A program made the translations under genes and the position numbers. Shown here piece by piece: positions 18,780 to 27,060 of a DNA stretch of 64,000 nucleotides. Each line of letters opens with the position of its first letter. The stretch's first letter is position 1. The notes under the pieces are model-generated. The model made no database searches, was not told the DNA's origin, and saw nothing but the letters and a program-made list of their open reading frames with translations. The stretch is from Methylomonas koyamae (GTDB lineage: Bacteria > Pseudomonadota > Gammaproteobacteria > Methylococcales > Methylomonadaceae): positions 4,712,001 to 4,776,000 of the forward strand of contig NZ_AP019777.1 of assembly GCF_019669905.1 (NCBI RefSeq), given 5' to 3'.

Positions 18780-19488
18780 TTGGCCGCTGCCGGCCAAGGT
18801 GCGGGCGGCAGTCACTTTGCGTAGCGGCGGTGTCAGCGTCGGCAGCTACGCCAGCCTGAACCCGGCCGGCCACGTCAACGACGATCCGCAGCATGTGCAA
18901 CGCAATCGGCAAATCATCCGCGACCTGCTGGAATTGCCGGCCGAACCGGTTTGGTTGCAGCAAGTTCACGGCATCGATGTGGTCAAGGCCGACCAAGTGC
19001 TTGCCCTGCCAACCGCCGATGCCAGTTATACCGACCAAAGCGGAGTCGTCTGCGCCGTATTGACGGCCGATTGCCTGCCGGTATTGTTTTGCGGCGACGG
19101 CGGCGACAAAATCGCCGCGGCACATGCCGGCTGGCGCGGTTTACAGGCCGGCGTGATCGCTGCGACCTTGCGGGCTATCGATTGCCGCGAGGTCTCGGTT
19201 TGGCTGGGCCCGGCGATCGGGCCGCAGCATTTCGAAGTCGGCGCCGAGGTACTCGAGGCTTTTCTGGCGTCCGATCCGGGGCATTTCGCGGCTTTTACCG
19301 CGCACGGCCCCGGCAAATGGCTGGCCGATATTTACCAACTGGCGCGCCGGCAACTGGCCGGGCTGGGCGTGGAGCGGGTGTTCGGCGGCGACTATTGCAC
19401 TGTGGCCGATCCGGCACGGTTTTACTCTTACCGCGGCGACGGCGCCACCACCGGCCGCATGGCGAGTTTGATCTGGAGAGTTTCTTGA
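18760..19488 (+). CDS. pgeF: PgeF/YfiH family peptidoglycan editing or purine nucleoside phosphorylase protein (DUF152)
   Basis: This 242-residue protein has the copper/zinc 'laccase-like' DUF152 fold: WLQQVHGIDVV, VLTADCLPVLF, AAAHAGWRGLQAGVI, and WLGPAIGPQHFEVG, with FYSYRGDGATTGRMASLIW at the end. The conserved His and Cys residues of the site are present. E. coli YfiH corrects misincorporation of L-serine in peptidoglycan; related proteins phosphorolyse adenosine. The rluD-pgeF order is conserved. Its stop overlaps the TTG start of the ZIP gene. Confidence 0.92.
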   Translation: MNWIKPDWPLPAKVRAAVTLRSGGVSVGSYASLNPAGHVNDDPQHVQRNRQIIRDLLELPAEPVWLQQVHGIDVVKADQVLALPTADASYTDQSGVVCAVLTADCLPVLFCGDGGDKIAAAHAGWRGLQAGVIAATLRAIDCREVSVWLGPAIGPQHFEVGAEVLEAFLASDPGHFAAFTAHGPGKWLADIYQLARRQLAGLGVERVFGGDYCTVADPARFYSYRGDGATTGRMASLIWRVS

Positions 19489-20318
19489 GCGTATTGCTGT
19501 TTATCGTTTTGTTCACCGCACTGGGCGGGGTTTTGAGCGTGCTGGCGGCGGCCTTGTTTTTGCTGCTGCCGGAGCCGCAGCAAAAACTGGTGTTACCGCA
19601 CGGCATCAGCTTCGCCATCGGCGCGTTGCTGACCGGGGCATTTTGCGGTTTGATCCCGCATGCCTTCGAAGAAGTGCAACCGCAACAACTATCGACGCTG
19701 TCGGCGACCATCCTGGCCGGCATTCTCGGCTTTTTCGTGTTGGAAAAACTGCTGGTCTGGCGCCATTGCCATTCCAATGCGTGCGAGGCGCACGGCGAGG
19801 ACTCCCACGACGACCACCATCACGGCCATAACCACAGCCACGGCAGCGGCCACCGGCCGGCCGGCATGTTCATCATCCTCGGCGACGGTATTCATAATTT
19901 CGTCGACGGCGTGTTGATCGGCGCGGCGTTTTTGACCGACGTCCAGCTCGGCATCGTCACCAGTCTGGCGGTGGCTGCCCATGAAATTCCGCAGGAGGTC
20001 GGCGATTTCGCGATATTGCTGCACAGCGGCTACCGCCGCGGAGAGGCGTTGTTTTACAACGTCCTGGCAAGTCTGACCACCGTGGTCGGCGGCGTGTTGG
20101 CCTATTTCAGCCTGGGCGATCTGCACCACGTGCTGCCTTATTTTCTGACGCTGGCCGCGTCGAGCTTCATCTATATCGCCGTGGCCGATCTGATTCCTTC
20201 GCTACACCAGAAAACCGACATGAAAACCTCGCTGCAGCAGATCGGTTTTATCCTGGCCGGCGTCGTATTGATTTTGGTGATGCAGGGTATTGCCCACCGG
20301 TTCGAGGGCGCCGCTTAG
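19485..20318 (+). CDS. ZIP-family divalent metal transporter
   Basis: I read a TTG start at 19485, four bases before the pgeF stop ends, preceded by GGAGAG at a good distance, giving 277 residues. Seven to eight membrane helices are visible. A His-rich cytoplasmic loop (SHDDHHHGHNHSHG) lies between helices 3 and 4. ZIP signatures are GDGIHNFVDGVLIG in helix 4 and AAHEIPQEVGDFAILL in helix 5, whose His, Asp/Asn and Glu form the metal path. Likely zinc or iron import. Overlap with pgeF implies translational coupling. Confidence 0.9.
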   Translation: MSVLLFIVLFTALGGVLSVLAAALFLLLPEPQQKLVLPHGISFAIGALLTGAFCGLIPHAFEEVQPQQLSTLSATILAGILGFFVLEKLLVWRHCHSNACEAHGEDSHDDHHHGHNHSHGSGHRPAGMFIILGDGIHNFVDGVLIGAAFLTDVQLGIVTSLAVAAHEIPQEVGDFAILLHSGYRRGEALFYNVLASLTTVVGGVLAYFSLGDLHHVLPYFLTLAASSFIYIAVADLIPSLHQKTDMKTSLQQIGFILAGVVLILVMQGIAHRFEGAA

Positions 20319-20340
20319 CGCCTCTAGGATCGGTCCGGGT

Positions 20341-20928
20341 TTAAGTCGAGACGGCCGGCGAAACCGGTTCGCCAAATTCGACACCCTCGTAAATCTCCTT
20401 GACCGACAATTCGAAACCGACCGATTCGAACCGGACCTGCTCGCCAGCCTGGTAAAGCTGCAAATCCCACTGTTCGCTACGGCGGTAACATTCCACGCGT
20501 TGCGTATCCTGGGCGACCAAGACGTATTCTTCCAGGCTTTCCAGCTTGCGGTAATGGTGGAATTTCTCGGCACGGTCGTAGCGTTCGGTAGCATCGGACA
20601 AGATTTCGACGATCAATTTCGGCCGGCTGTTGTAATGTTCGGCCGTATCCGCCGCCGCACAGGTCACGTGCAGGTCCGGGTAAAAGAAACAGTCGTCGCT
20701 GGCGGTTTGGACCCGAACCTTCATGTCGGAATTGAAAACCCGGCATGGCGAACCGCGCAAATGAGCAAACAAAGCGCCGGCCAAATTCATGCTGATCAGA
20801 TTGTGCGCTCGTTTGGCACCTGACATCGCATAAACTTCGCCGTTGATATATTCGTGTTTGATTTCGCTGAGCAACTCGCCTTGCAGGTAGTCTGCGACGC
20901 TCAGGTGTAGTTTTTCCGCTAAAGCCAT
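20341..20928 (-). CDS. Uma2 family (DUF820) putative restriction-endonuclease-like protein
   Basis: This 195-residue protein carries the Uma2 pattern: SVADYLQGELLSEIKHEYINGEVYAMSGAK cut into its blocks, then NSDMKVRV, FFYPDLHVTC (active-site Asp), and RPKLIVEILSDATERYDRAEKF with the E-x-L/S-D element. The fold is PD-(D/E)xK. Members are expanded in cyanobacteria and some proteobacteria; their role is unknown. It is encoded alone, convergent with the ZIP gene and divergent from the AraC gene. Confidence 0.9.
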   Translation of the reverse strand: MALAEKLHLSVADYLQGELLSEIKHEYINGEVYAMSGAKRAHNLISMNLAGALFAHLRGSPCRVFNSDMKVRVQTASDDCFFYPDLHVTCAAADTAEHYNSRPKLIVEILSDATERYDRAEKFHHYRKLESLEEYVLVAQDTQRVECYRRSEQWDLQLYQAGEQVRFESVGFELSVKEIYEGVEFGEPVSPAVST

Positions 20929-21061
20929 AGCCTGTATCCGCTGGATTGGGTCCGCCGATTGTAACGGCTAGCGCCGGCCGACGGTAGTCCTGACCGAGCT
21001 GCAAGATGGCGGAGCGGCCGATAGCCGCTAAACTCTGTTTTTTTCGATTTCGGTGGATTCG

Positions 21062-22075
21062 ATGCAGATAGCGGCCTTGTTAAGTATCGGCTTTTCTTTT
21101 GGGGCGGCGCTGTTGTTGGTCGCCGGCAATTTATTGCAAAGCCGCGAGCCTTTAATTTGGCCTTCGCGATGCGCCGGGTTTGTTTTGATTGCCGGTTTGG
21201 CTGCGATCCAGACGGGTCACTTGGCCTGGCTGACTCTAGCATATGACGCGCTGCATTCCGCCGGTTATCGGCTGGCGTTGTACCTGGTCGCCCCCGGTTT
21301 TTACTTCTTCAGCAGGCATTTATTAACGGCCGACGTGCGCTACCGTTGGCGGGACCTGCTGCATGCCGCACCGCTGCCGCTCTGCGGCGTGTTGCCGCAA
21401 ACGTTGGCAATACCGGGCGCATTTCTGCTCGGCAGCGCGTATTTGATCTGGCTGGCACATGCCGTATACCGCTTGCGGGCGCAACGCCAGCGGTTTCGGT
21501 TGGAGCTGGTCGCGCTCGGCACCTTGTTCGCGATTGCCGTCGCCGTGCTGCTGCTGGGGTTCGTCTGGCCGTTACTGGCTGAGGCCGATTTCATTCAAGC
21601 CTATAGCCTACTGATCGGGCTGGCCTTTTTTGCCGTGGCGCTGACCTTGCTGCGCTTCCCGGCTATTACCGCCGATGTGGCGGAGGCTGCGCAGGCCTCG
21701 TACGCCGAATCCACCTTAAAAAACGTGGATAAGCCGAAAAAATTGGCCGAGCTGGAGCGTTTGATGCGGCAGGACAAACTCTACCGGCTGGACACTTTGA
21801 ATCTGGCCTTGCTGGCCGAGCAATTGGCACTAAGCCAACACCAGTTGTCGGAATTGATCAATACCGAATTTCGCCAGGGCTTTTCCCGCTATATCCGCGA
21901 ACAGCGCATCGAAGACGCGAAGAAACTGCTCGTCACCGAACCGGAGGCGTCGGTATTATCGATTGGCCTGACGGTGGGTTTCAGCACCCAATCCAACTTC
22001 TACGCTGCATTTCGGGAAATTGTCGGCATCGCGCCGGGGCAGTACCGTAAGCTCCACGCAACACCGCCTTCCTAA
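21062..22075 (+). CDS. Membrane-anchored AraC-family transcriptional regulator
   Basis: Residues 1-210 contain about seven hydrophobic helices (e.g. FSFGAALLLVAGNLL, LALYLVAPGFYFFS, LVALGTLFAIAVAVLLLGF). The C-terminal ~100 residues are an AraC helix-turn-helix domain (LALLAEQLALSQHQLSELIN, FSRYIREQRIEDAKKLL, VGFSTQSNFYAAFREIVGIAPGQYRK). A membrane sensor is thus directly fused to DNA binding. ATG 21062 has GGTGG just upstream; GTG 21053 is possible. The divergence in function from soluble AraC proteins and its place before the SDR-DoxX operon suggest it controls that operon. Confidence 0.88.
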   Translation: MQIAALLSIGFSFGAALLLVAGNLLQSREPLIWPSRCAGFVLIAGLAAIQTGHLAWLTLAYDALHSAGYRLALYLVAPGFYFFSRHLLTADVRYRWRDLLHAAPLPLCGVLPQTLAIPGAFLLGSAYLIWLAHAVYRLRAQRQRFRLELVALGTLFAIAVAVLLLGFVWPLLAEADFIQAYSLLIGLAFFAVALTLLRFPAITADVAEAAQASYAESTLKNVDKPKKLAELERLMRQDKLYRLDTLNLALLAEQLALSQHQLSELINTEFRQGFSRYIREQRIEDAKKLLVTEPEASVLSIGLTVGFSTQSNFYAAFREIVGIAPGQYRKLHATPPS

Positions 22076-22240
22076 ATCCAACCGCCACTCCGTTTTTATC
22101 ATGTTGTAATGCTATAACTCGTTGTAATTAATCGTTTTAATTTTGACGCGGAATTTTTTATTCCTGCCCTATCAATCCGGAAGTTGCGGCGGTTGGCACG
22201 GCCTAAGCTGAGCCCGCCCTGTAACTTTTGGAGCAAAACG
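22076..22240 (+). promoter_or_regulatory. AT-rich leader region upstream of the SDR-DoxX operon
   Basis: After the araC-type stop, the stretch around 22100-22170 is much richer in A/T than its surroundings, with repeated TTGTAAT-type strings (about 22104 and 22123). It is the likely promoter and AraC operator for the genes that follow. I could not define exact -35/-10 boxes. Confidence 0.35.
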
Positions 22241-22330
22241 ATGAACTTTTCAACGATATATTTACTTTTCCCCCGTGCGCTGCCGGCCTGTTCGCCTGTG
22301 TTCGAAGCGATTGACGGGAGGCGGCCATGA
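22241..22330 (+). CDS. 29-residue small ORF translationally coupled to the SDR gene
   Basis: ATG 22241 is preceded by a good Shine-Dalgarno (GGAG at 22230-22233, spacing 7). The frame runs 29 codons and stops at a TGA that overlaps the ATG of the next gene (ATGA, 22327-22330). The peptide has a hydrophobic start (MNFSTIYLLFPRALP) and an acidic/basic end. It may be a leader peptide that couples translation of the operon, or a small membrane protein. No homologue recognised. Confidence 0.5.
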   Translation: MNFSTIYLLFPRALPACSPVFEAIDGRRP

Positions 22331-23613
22331 ACGTCCTGTTAACCGGCGCAACCGGATTTATCGGCCGGGCGATTGTGCTGGCGTTATTGGACCGGGGGCA
22401 TCGCGTCACGGCTTGCTGCCGGCGGCCGCAGCGTTTGCGGCTGCAAAGTCCGCTAATATCGCCGCTGGCGCTGGACTTTGCCGAGGCGAGCGAGATCGAA
22501 ACCTGGTTACCGCACCTGCAAGGCATGGATGCCATCGTCAATTGCGTCGGCATCATCGCCCCCAGCCCGGGCCAAAGCTTTCGCCAATTGCATAGCCTGA
22601 GCCCGATTGCATTATTCCGGGCCGGCACCTTGGCCGGGGTCGGCAAGATCGTGCAAATATCGGCGTTGGGCGCCGACGACGCCGCCGAATCAGCCTACCA
22701 CTTGAGCAAGAAAGCCGCCGACGACGCGTTGCGCGAACTGCCTGTGGAATGGTTCGTGTTGCAACCGTCCCTGGTTTACGGTCGCGGCGGGCGCAGCCAC
22801 GCCTTATTCCAGGCTCTGGCGGCCTTGCCGGTGCATCCGTTACCGGACGGCGGAGCGCCGATGCTGCAACCGATTCAGGTCGACGATGTCGCTGCCGCGG
22901 TCTGCCGCTGCCTGCAAACCGGCTGCGTCGGACGGCGAACGATCGCGTTGGTCGGTCCGGAGCCGATCAGTTATGCCGATTGGCTGCAAGGCCTGCGAGC
23001 GCGACTCGGTAAAGCGCCGGCCAAACCCTGGTATTTGCCGCCGACGGTCACCAGCGTCGGCGCCGCATTGGGCGGAATCTTGGGAGAACCGATCTTGAAC
23101 CGGGCCAATCTGGCGATGTTGCAACGCGGTAGCACTGCCGATCCGGCGCCGCTGACCGCATTGCTGGGCAGGCCGCCGCGAAACGCAAAGCGGTTGTTCG
23201 CCGAAGATGCGACGCAGGCCGAGCGCTGGCAGGCCGGCTTGTACTTGCTGCGGCCGTTGTTGGGCTGGACCATTGCCTTTGTCTGGCTGTGGAGCGGCGT
23301 CACTTCTCTGCTGTTTTATCCGCACGAAGCCAGCTATGCCTTACTGGCGGCTACCGGCATTACCGGCGCCGCAGCGCCGCCGACGCTTTACGGGCTGGCG
23401 GCGTTGGACATCGCCATGGGCTTGGCGACCTTGGCACGGATACGCTTGCCCGCACTGCTGCTTGGCCAGTTTGCCATCGTGCTGGCCTATAGCCTGGTGG
23501 TGGCGTGGCGGCTGCCGGAATTCGCAGTTCACCCGTTCGGACCGTTATTGAAAAATCTACCGTTTTTAATGTGTTTGCTGGTTTACCGGGTATTGGAAGG
23601 AGAACGGCCATGA
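22327..23613 (+). CDS. NAD(P)-binding epimerase/SDR with C-terminal DoxX-like membrane domain
   Basis: This 428-residue protein begins with an atypical SDR Rossmann fold (VLLTGATGFIGRAIVLALL, the TGxxGxxG motif) and a YHLSKKAADDAL segment with the Tyr-x3-Lys spacing. A substrate-binding part follows. From about residue 305 it has four hydrophobic helices (FVWLWSGVTSLLF, LLAATGITGAAAPPTLYGL, LLGQFAIVLAYSLVVAW, LPFLMCLLVYRV), matching the DoxX-like family. It is the first main gene of an operon with DUF2269 and DUF4166 proteins. The substrate is unknown. Confidence 0.88.
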   Translation: MNVLLTGATGFIGRAIVLALLDRGHRVTACCRRPQRLRLQSPLISPLALDFAEASEIETWLPHLQGMDAIVNCVGIIAPSPGQSFRQLHSLSPIALFRAGTLAGVGKIVQISALGADDAAESAYHLSKKAADDALRELPVEWFVLQPSLVYGRGGRSHALFQALAALPVHPLPDGGAPMLQPIQVDDVAAAVCRCLQTGCVGRRTIALVGPEPISYADWLQGLRARLGKAPAKPWYLPPTVTSVGAALGGILGEPILNRANLAMLQRGSTADPAPLTALLGRPPRNAKRLFAEDATQAERWQAGLYLLRPLLGWTIAFVWLWSGVTSLLFYPHEASYALLAATGITGAAAPPTLYGLAALDIAMGLATLARIRLPALLLGQFAIVLAYSLVVAWRLPEFAVHPFGPLLKNLPFLMCLLVYRVLEGERP

Positions 23614-24083
23614 CCTATCTGACCTTGAAATTGATTCACATCCTCAGCGCAATCGTGCTGTTCGGCCTGGGTTCCGGCACAGTGTTTTACAAAGTGATGG
23701 CCGACAAAAGCGGCGACCACGCGGCCATTGCCGCCACCAGCAAGCACGTGGTGCTGGCGGATTGGTGGTTCACGACGCCGACGGTAATCATTCAGCCGCT
23801 GACCGGCGTGTTGCTGGCCGAGCAGTTATCGGCTTCGTTCGGCGACGGTTGGTTGTGGTGGACCTTGCTGCTGTATTTGCTGACCGGCCTGTGCTGGCTG
23901 CCGGTTGTGATGTTGCAAATCCGGATGCGCGATATCGCCGCCGATTCGCTGGCCCAAGGCCGGCCGTTGCCGTCGATCTACCACTATTACGCCAAAATTT
24001 GGTTATGGCTGGGAGTGCCGGCGTTTTTCGGCATGATCGGCATCACCACTCTGATGGTGTTTCACAACTCGCTTTGGAGTTAA
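23610..24083 (+). CDS. DUF2269 family integral membrane protein
   Basis: This 157-residue protein starts in a 4-base ATGA overlap with the SDR-DoxX gene, with GGAGAA upstream. Four membrane helices are seen. The conserved start KLIHILSAIVLFGLGSGT contains the family His near the outer edge of helix 1, and WWFTTPTVIIQPLTGVLLA forms helix 2. DUF2269 proteins are of unknown function and are often found beside DoxX-like epimerases. Confidence 0.85.
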   Translation: MTYLTLKLIHILSAIVLFGLGSGTVFYKVMADKSGDHAAIAATSKHVVLADWWFTTPTVIIQPLTGVLLAEQLSASFGDGWLWWTLLLYLLTGLCWLPVVMLQIRMRDIAADSLAQGRPLPSIYHYYAKIWLWLGVPAFFGMIGITTLMVFHNSLWS

Positions 24084-24086
24084 ACC

Positions 24087-24668
24087 ATGTCTAAACCACT
24101 GATGCAACGGGTGTTAGGTAGCGATTGGCAACAATTGCCGGAAGCGATTCAACGCCATTACCGGCTCGGCGAAGGCGAGGAAAGCCGCTTGGCCGGCACG
24201 ATGCAGATCGACTATCCGGTTTACCTGTTTCCGTTAATCTGGCTGATCCATCTGTTCGGCGGCTTATTGCTGTGGCGGGCACCGGCAGCGCATGCCGAAG
24301 TGGACAAAACCGCCGACGCCGCCGGACTGATCTGGCGGCGCAGGCTGGATTACCCGGACGGCCGCAGCGACTGCTTCAATTCGCGGATGGCGTACGTCGC
24401 CGATCGCGAACTGGCCGAATACATCGGCTTCGGGTTCGGGCTGCGCTTGCAGGTCTCGGTCGAAAACGGCGATTTGCTGTACCGTAGCCTGGGCCACTTC
24501 TGGCAATGCGGCAGTTGGCTCGTGCCGATCCCGGATTGGTTGCTATTGGGATCGGCGACGATCAGGGAGCATGCGCTCGCCGCGGACCGGTTTTATCTGG
24601 ATTTCGAAATCCGCCACCCGTGGTGGGGTTTGAGTTACCAGTATCGGGGCGAGTTTGCCTACCGATGA
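24087..24668 (+). CDS. DUF4166 domain protein
   Basis: This 193-residue protein starts 3 bases after the DUF2269 stop. The DUF4166 pattern is visible: LPEAIQRHYRLG, then FPLIWLIHLFGGLLLWRA, RRLDYPDGRSDCFNSRM and RSLGHFWQCGSWLVPIPDWLLLG. One or two hydrophobic segments may associate with the membrane. In many genomes DUF4166 is fused to or next to SDR-type epimerases, which matches this operon. Function is unknown. Confidence 0.85.
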   Translation: MSKPLMQRVLGSDWQQLPEAIQRHYRLGEGEESRLAGTMQIDYPVYLFPLIWLIHLFGGLLLWRAPAAHAEVDKTADAAGLIWRRRLDYPDGRSDCFNSRMAYVADRELAEYIGFGFGLRLQVSVENGDLLYRSLGHFWQCGSWLVPIPDWLLLGSATIREHALAADRFYLDFEIRHPWWGLSYQYRGEFAYR

Positions 24669-24697
24669 TCCGTAGCCAGTTGGCCACAGGGGGCGTT

Positions 24698-24736
24698 GAA
24701 GGGCACCTACGCCGACGGAAACAAATGGTGCCCTTC
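24698..24736. repeat. 10-base perfect inverted repeat at the convergent gene ends
   Basis: GAAGGGCACC (24698-24707) pairs with GGTGCCCTTC (24727-24736). It spans the 3' end of the EAL-CZB gene and lies 30 bases after the DUF4166 stop. It could act as a bidirectional transcription stop, though neither side has a clear T-run. Confidence 0.5.
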
Positions 24737-25921
24737 CCAACTGCGGTGGGCCAGGTGCATGTCCATCAAACCTTTATGCTCCAGGCGTTGCAGGCAGTCC
24801 AGGATGACTGCCGACAGATCGGAAAACTCGGTCAGAATCGGCGTCAGTTCGGCGATAGTGCCGCCGTTGTTGACGGTATCGATTAGTTCGCTGCCCAGAT
24901 TGTGAAATTTTTTGTGCGGTAATTCGATCTCGTCGAAATCCTGGCAGCCGACGAATTGGCGGCCGGCACCGTAATACCATTTGCCCAGGCGGCAACTTCT
25001 GTAATCCAACGGCAGTTGGTAGTGGTTGCGCTCGCCGGATTGGCCGGGGTTGGTGGCGATGCGCACTACGTCGCTAACCAGCTTTTTCCGCCATTGAATG
25101 TGGTCGACGATGGCCATGTGGATCAGCCCTATCGGCAGGCCGGACCAACGTAAATCTTGCTGGATAAAGTAAATAAAATCGCTCAGCGGCAGCGGCCGGC
25201 TCAGCCAATAGCCTTGCACTTTAGTGCAGCCCGATTCCAGCAGCATTTGGTACTGCAGATCGGATTCGACGCCTTCGGCGACGATACCGATATCCAGTTC
25301 GTGAGCCATCCGGATCGACGATTCGGCAATGGTCTGGTTCTTGGGATTGTCCAACATGCGGCCGACGATGCTGCGGTCCAGTTTGATCGTGGTAAACGGC
25401 CATTGGCTCAAGGTTTCCAACGTCGAATAACCGGTGCCGTAATCGTCCATCGCCAGACCGACGCCGGCATCGCACAGGGTTTGTATGTTTTTTCTGACAT
25501 CCGGGTCGGCGTTCAATACCGTGGTTTCGGTGATTTCGATTTGCAGGTTCTTGGTCGGGATACACAATTGCTCCAAGGTTTCCAGCACCATGGTGCAGAA
25601 CCGGCCGTCGGCGAAATCCTGGGCGGAAGCGTTGACCGAGGTCACCAAGCGGCTGTCGATGTCGCTGAAAATCAGTAAATCCCGTGCCAGTTTGGCGAAC
25701 ATCCGGTAACTGATTTGTTTAATCAGGCCGGTTTGCTCGGCGAGCGGAATGAAATCTTTGGGTAGGACAGTTTGGCCGTCGGGCCGCTGCCAGCGGATCA
25801 GCGCTTCGGCGCCGATCACTTTGCCGGTGATCAGCGAGACTTTCGGTTGGTAGTAGTAAACGAATTCGCCGGCGTCCAGCCCGGCCAGTATGGTTTGTTC
25901 AGTGATTGCGGAATCGGTCAT
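24707..25921 (-). CDS. EAL-domain c-di-GMP phosphodiesterase with C-terminal CZB zinc-binding domain
   Basis: This 404-residue soluble protein carries an EAL domain at about 12-255, with EAL at 39-41, SVNASA, EITETT, DDYGTGYST, KLD and AEGVE, so the catalytic set looks complete. The C-terminal 135 residues match a chemoreceptor zinc-binding (CZB) domain. The expected His-Cys-His-His set is present: His274 in HIQWRKK, Cys310 in CRLGKWYYG, and His336/His340 in PHKKFH. CZB domains bind zinc tightly and, in the diguanylate cyclase DgcZ, zinc inhibits the enzyme. Zinc control of c-di-GMP breakdown is therefore a reasonable inference. Confidence 0.88.
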   Translation of the reverse strand: MTDSAITEQTILAGLDAGEFVYYYQPKVSLITGKVIGAEALIRWQRPDGQTVLPKDFIPLAEQTGLIKQISYRMFAKLARDLLIFSDIDSRLVTSVNASAQDFADGRFCTMVLETLEQLCIPTKNLQIEITETTVLNADPDVRKNIQTLCDAGVGLAMDDYGTGYSTLETLSQWPFTTIKLDRSIVGRMLDNPKNQTIAESSIRMAHELDIGIVAEGVESDLQYQMLLESGCTKVQGYWLSRPLPLSDFIYFIQQDLRWSGLPIGLIHMAIVDHIQWRKKLVSDVVRIATNPGQSGERNHYQLPLDYRSCRLGKWYYGAGRQFVGCQDFDEIELPHKKFHNLGSELIDTVNNGGTIAELTPILTEFSDLSAVILDCLQRLEHKGLMDMHLAHRSWEGHHLFPSA

Positions 25922-26303
25922 GTAGCGCTATGTAAAATCCCAGGTAGTTTGTAGGCGATATTAAGCCTGAAACAGCGCCGCTAGCAAAAGTAACGCCTTG
26001 ATTTAGCTGGATTGCCCGCAATTTTTCAGATGAGTGAGCGAATAGGTTGCTGTTGCACGTAGCGCTGGCGTTGGCGTTGGCGGCTCGGCGCCGCTACTTT
26101 TTGCCAGGGCCAAAACAGCGTCGATTTTTTTCGACGTGTTGAAGCCGATAAGCAGCCGGGATTAACGATCGAGCGATGCCCGGTTTGTTTCTCGTCCCCT
26201 CTTTTTAGACTCAGGCCGGCTGGTTCATTCCCGGTATGGCGGCGTAAGGTCTGATCTCCAAGCATCCGGCTGCGACGCGGGCCGGTCTCTCGGCTTCGCC
26301 CGT
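25922..26303. other. 382-base gap without a supported gene
   Basis: It lies upstream of the EAL-CZB gene and downstream of rlpA (both on the minus strand). A minus-strand frame at 26026-26265 has no recognisable features. A short GGCGTTGGCGTTGGCGG tandem-like string occurs near 26063. I see no RNA gene or clear terminator. Confidence 0.4.
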
Positions 26304-26819
26304 TCAGTTCGAACCGGACGCGGCATCCAGAACTTCCACCGACACTTGTGCCAAGCCGTTGACGCCGATGCGTTTGGCGGCGCCGCGCGACAAGTCGATC
26401 AGACGGGCATCGACGAACGGGCCACGGTCGTTGACCGTGACGTCGATATGGCGGCCGTTTGCCAGATTGGTGACCCGGACTTTGGACGGTATCGGCAGGG
26501 TTTTATGTGCGGCGGTCAGGCCGTTGGGTTTGAAACGGTTGCCGTTAGCGGTGCGGCCGCCGGATTCGGCGCCGTACCAGGACGCCAGTCCGACTTCCCG
26601 GTAACCTTCCCGGCTTAGTAACGGAAAATAGGTTTTGCCTTTCACCGTATAAGGCTGGTTATAAACCGCTTGGTCGCGGTAAGACGGTACTTGCGCCTGC
26701 GAATCCGAAGGCGGCAGCGGCGGCTCGGAGGCGCATCCGGCCAATAACAGTATCGAACTGAGTATCCTCAGGTGCGGCAATTTTTTCGAAGCCATGTCGT
26801 AATCTAAGTGGTTGAACAT
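26304..26819 (-). CDS. rlpA: RlpA-family septal ring lipoprotein / lytic transglycosylase
   Basis: I choose ATG 26819 (MFNHLDYDM), which has AAGGA 8 bases upstream, giving 171 residues. A lipobox LLLAGC follows a hydrophobic helix. The double-psi beta-barrel RlpA domain is clear: GLASWYGAESGGRTANGNRF, LTAAHKTLPIPSKVRVTNLA, VTVNDRGPFVDARLIDLS. The C-terminal SPOR domain found in many RlpA proteins is absent. RlpA cleaves naked glycan strands at division sites in Pseudomonas; in E. coli the activity is lost. Confidence 0.9.
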   Translation of the reverse strand: MFNHLDYDMASKKLPHLRILSSILLLAGCASEPPLPPSDSQAQVPSYRDQAVYNQPYTVKGKTYFPLLSREGYREVGLASWYGAESGGRTANGNRFKPNGLTAAHKTLPIPSKVRVTNLANGRHIDVTVNDRGPFVDARLIDLSRGAAKRIGVNGLAQVSVEVLDAASGSN

Positions 26820-27060
26820 AGTCGGTCCTTTTCCAAGGGACTGGGGGGCATGGTCCGTTGCCAAACTTAACGGTTCATTAAATCCGCCGTGGCTGCGGCA
26901 GGCCCGGCAGTGGCATTTCCGCGGCCAAACGCCCGGCCCGTCAAAATCGGCCAGCCTAGATGCGATTGGTTATAATGCCGCGAGTCAGGGAATTCAAAAC
27001 AATGCAGGGACGGCGCTTTCAATGCTCGGCCAAGGCCGGCATCACTCGAGGGGGAACAGC

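Noticed and set aside
26026..26265. 79-codon minus-strand frame between rlpA and the EAL-CZB gene
   Set aside because: No Shine-Dalgarno, low-sense translation and no recognisable motif.
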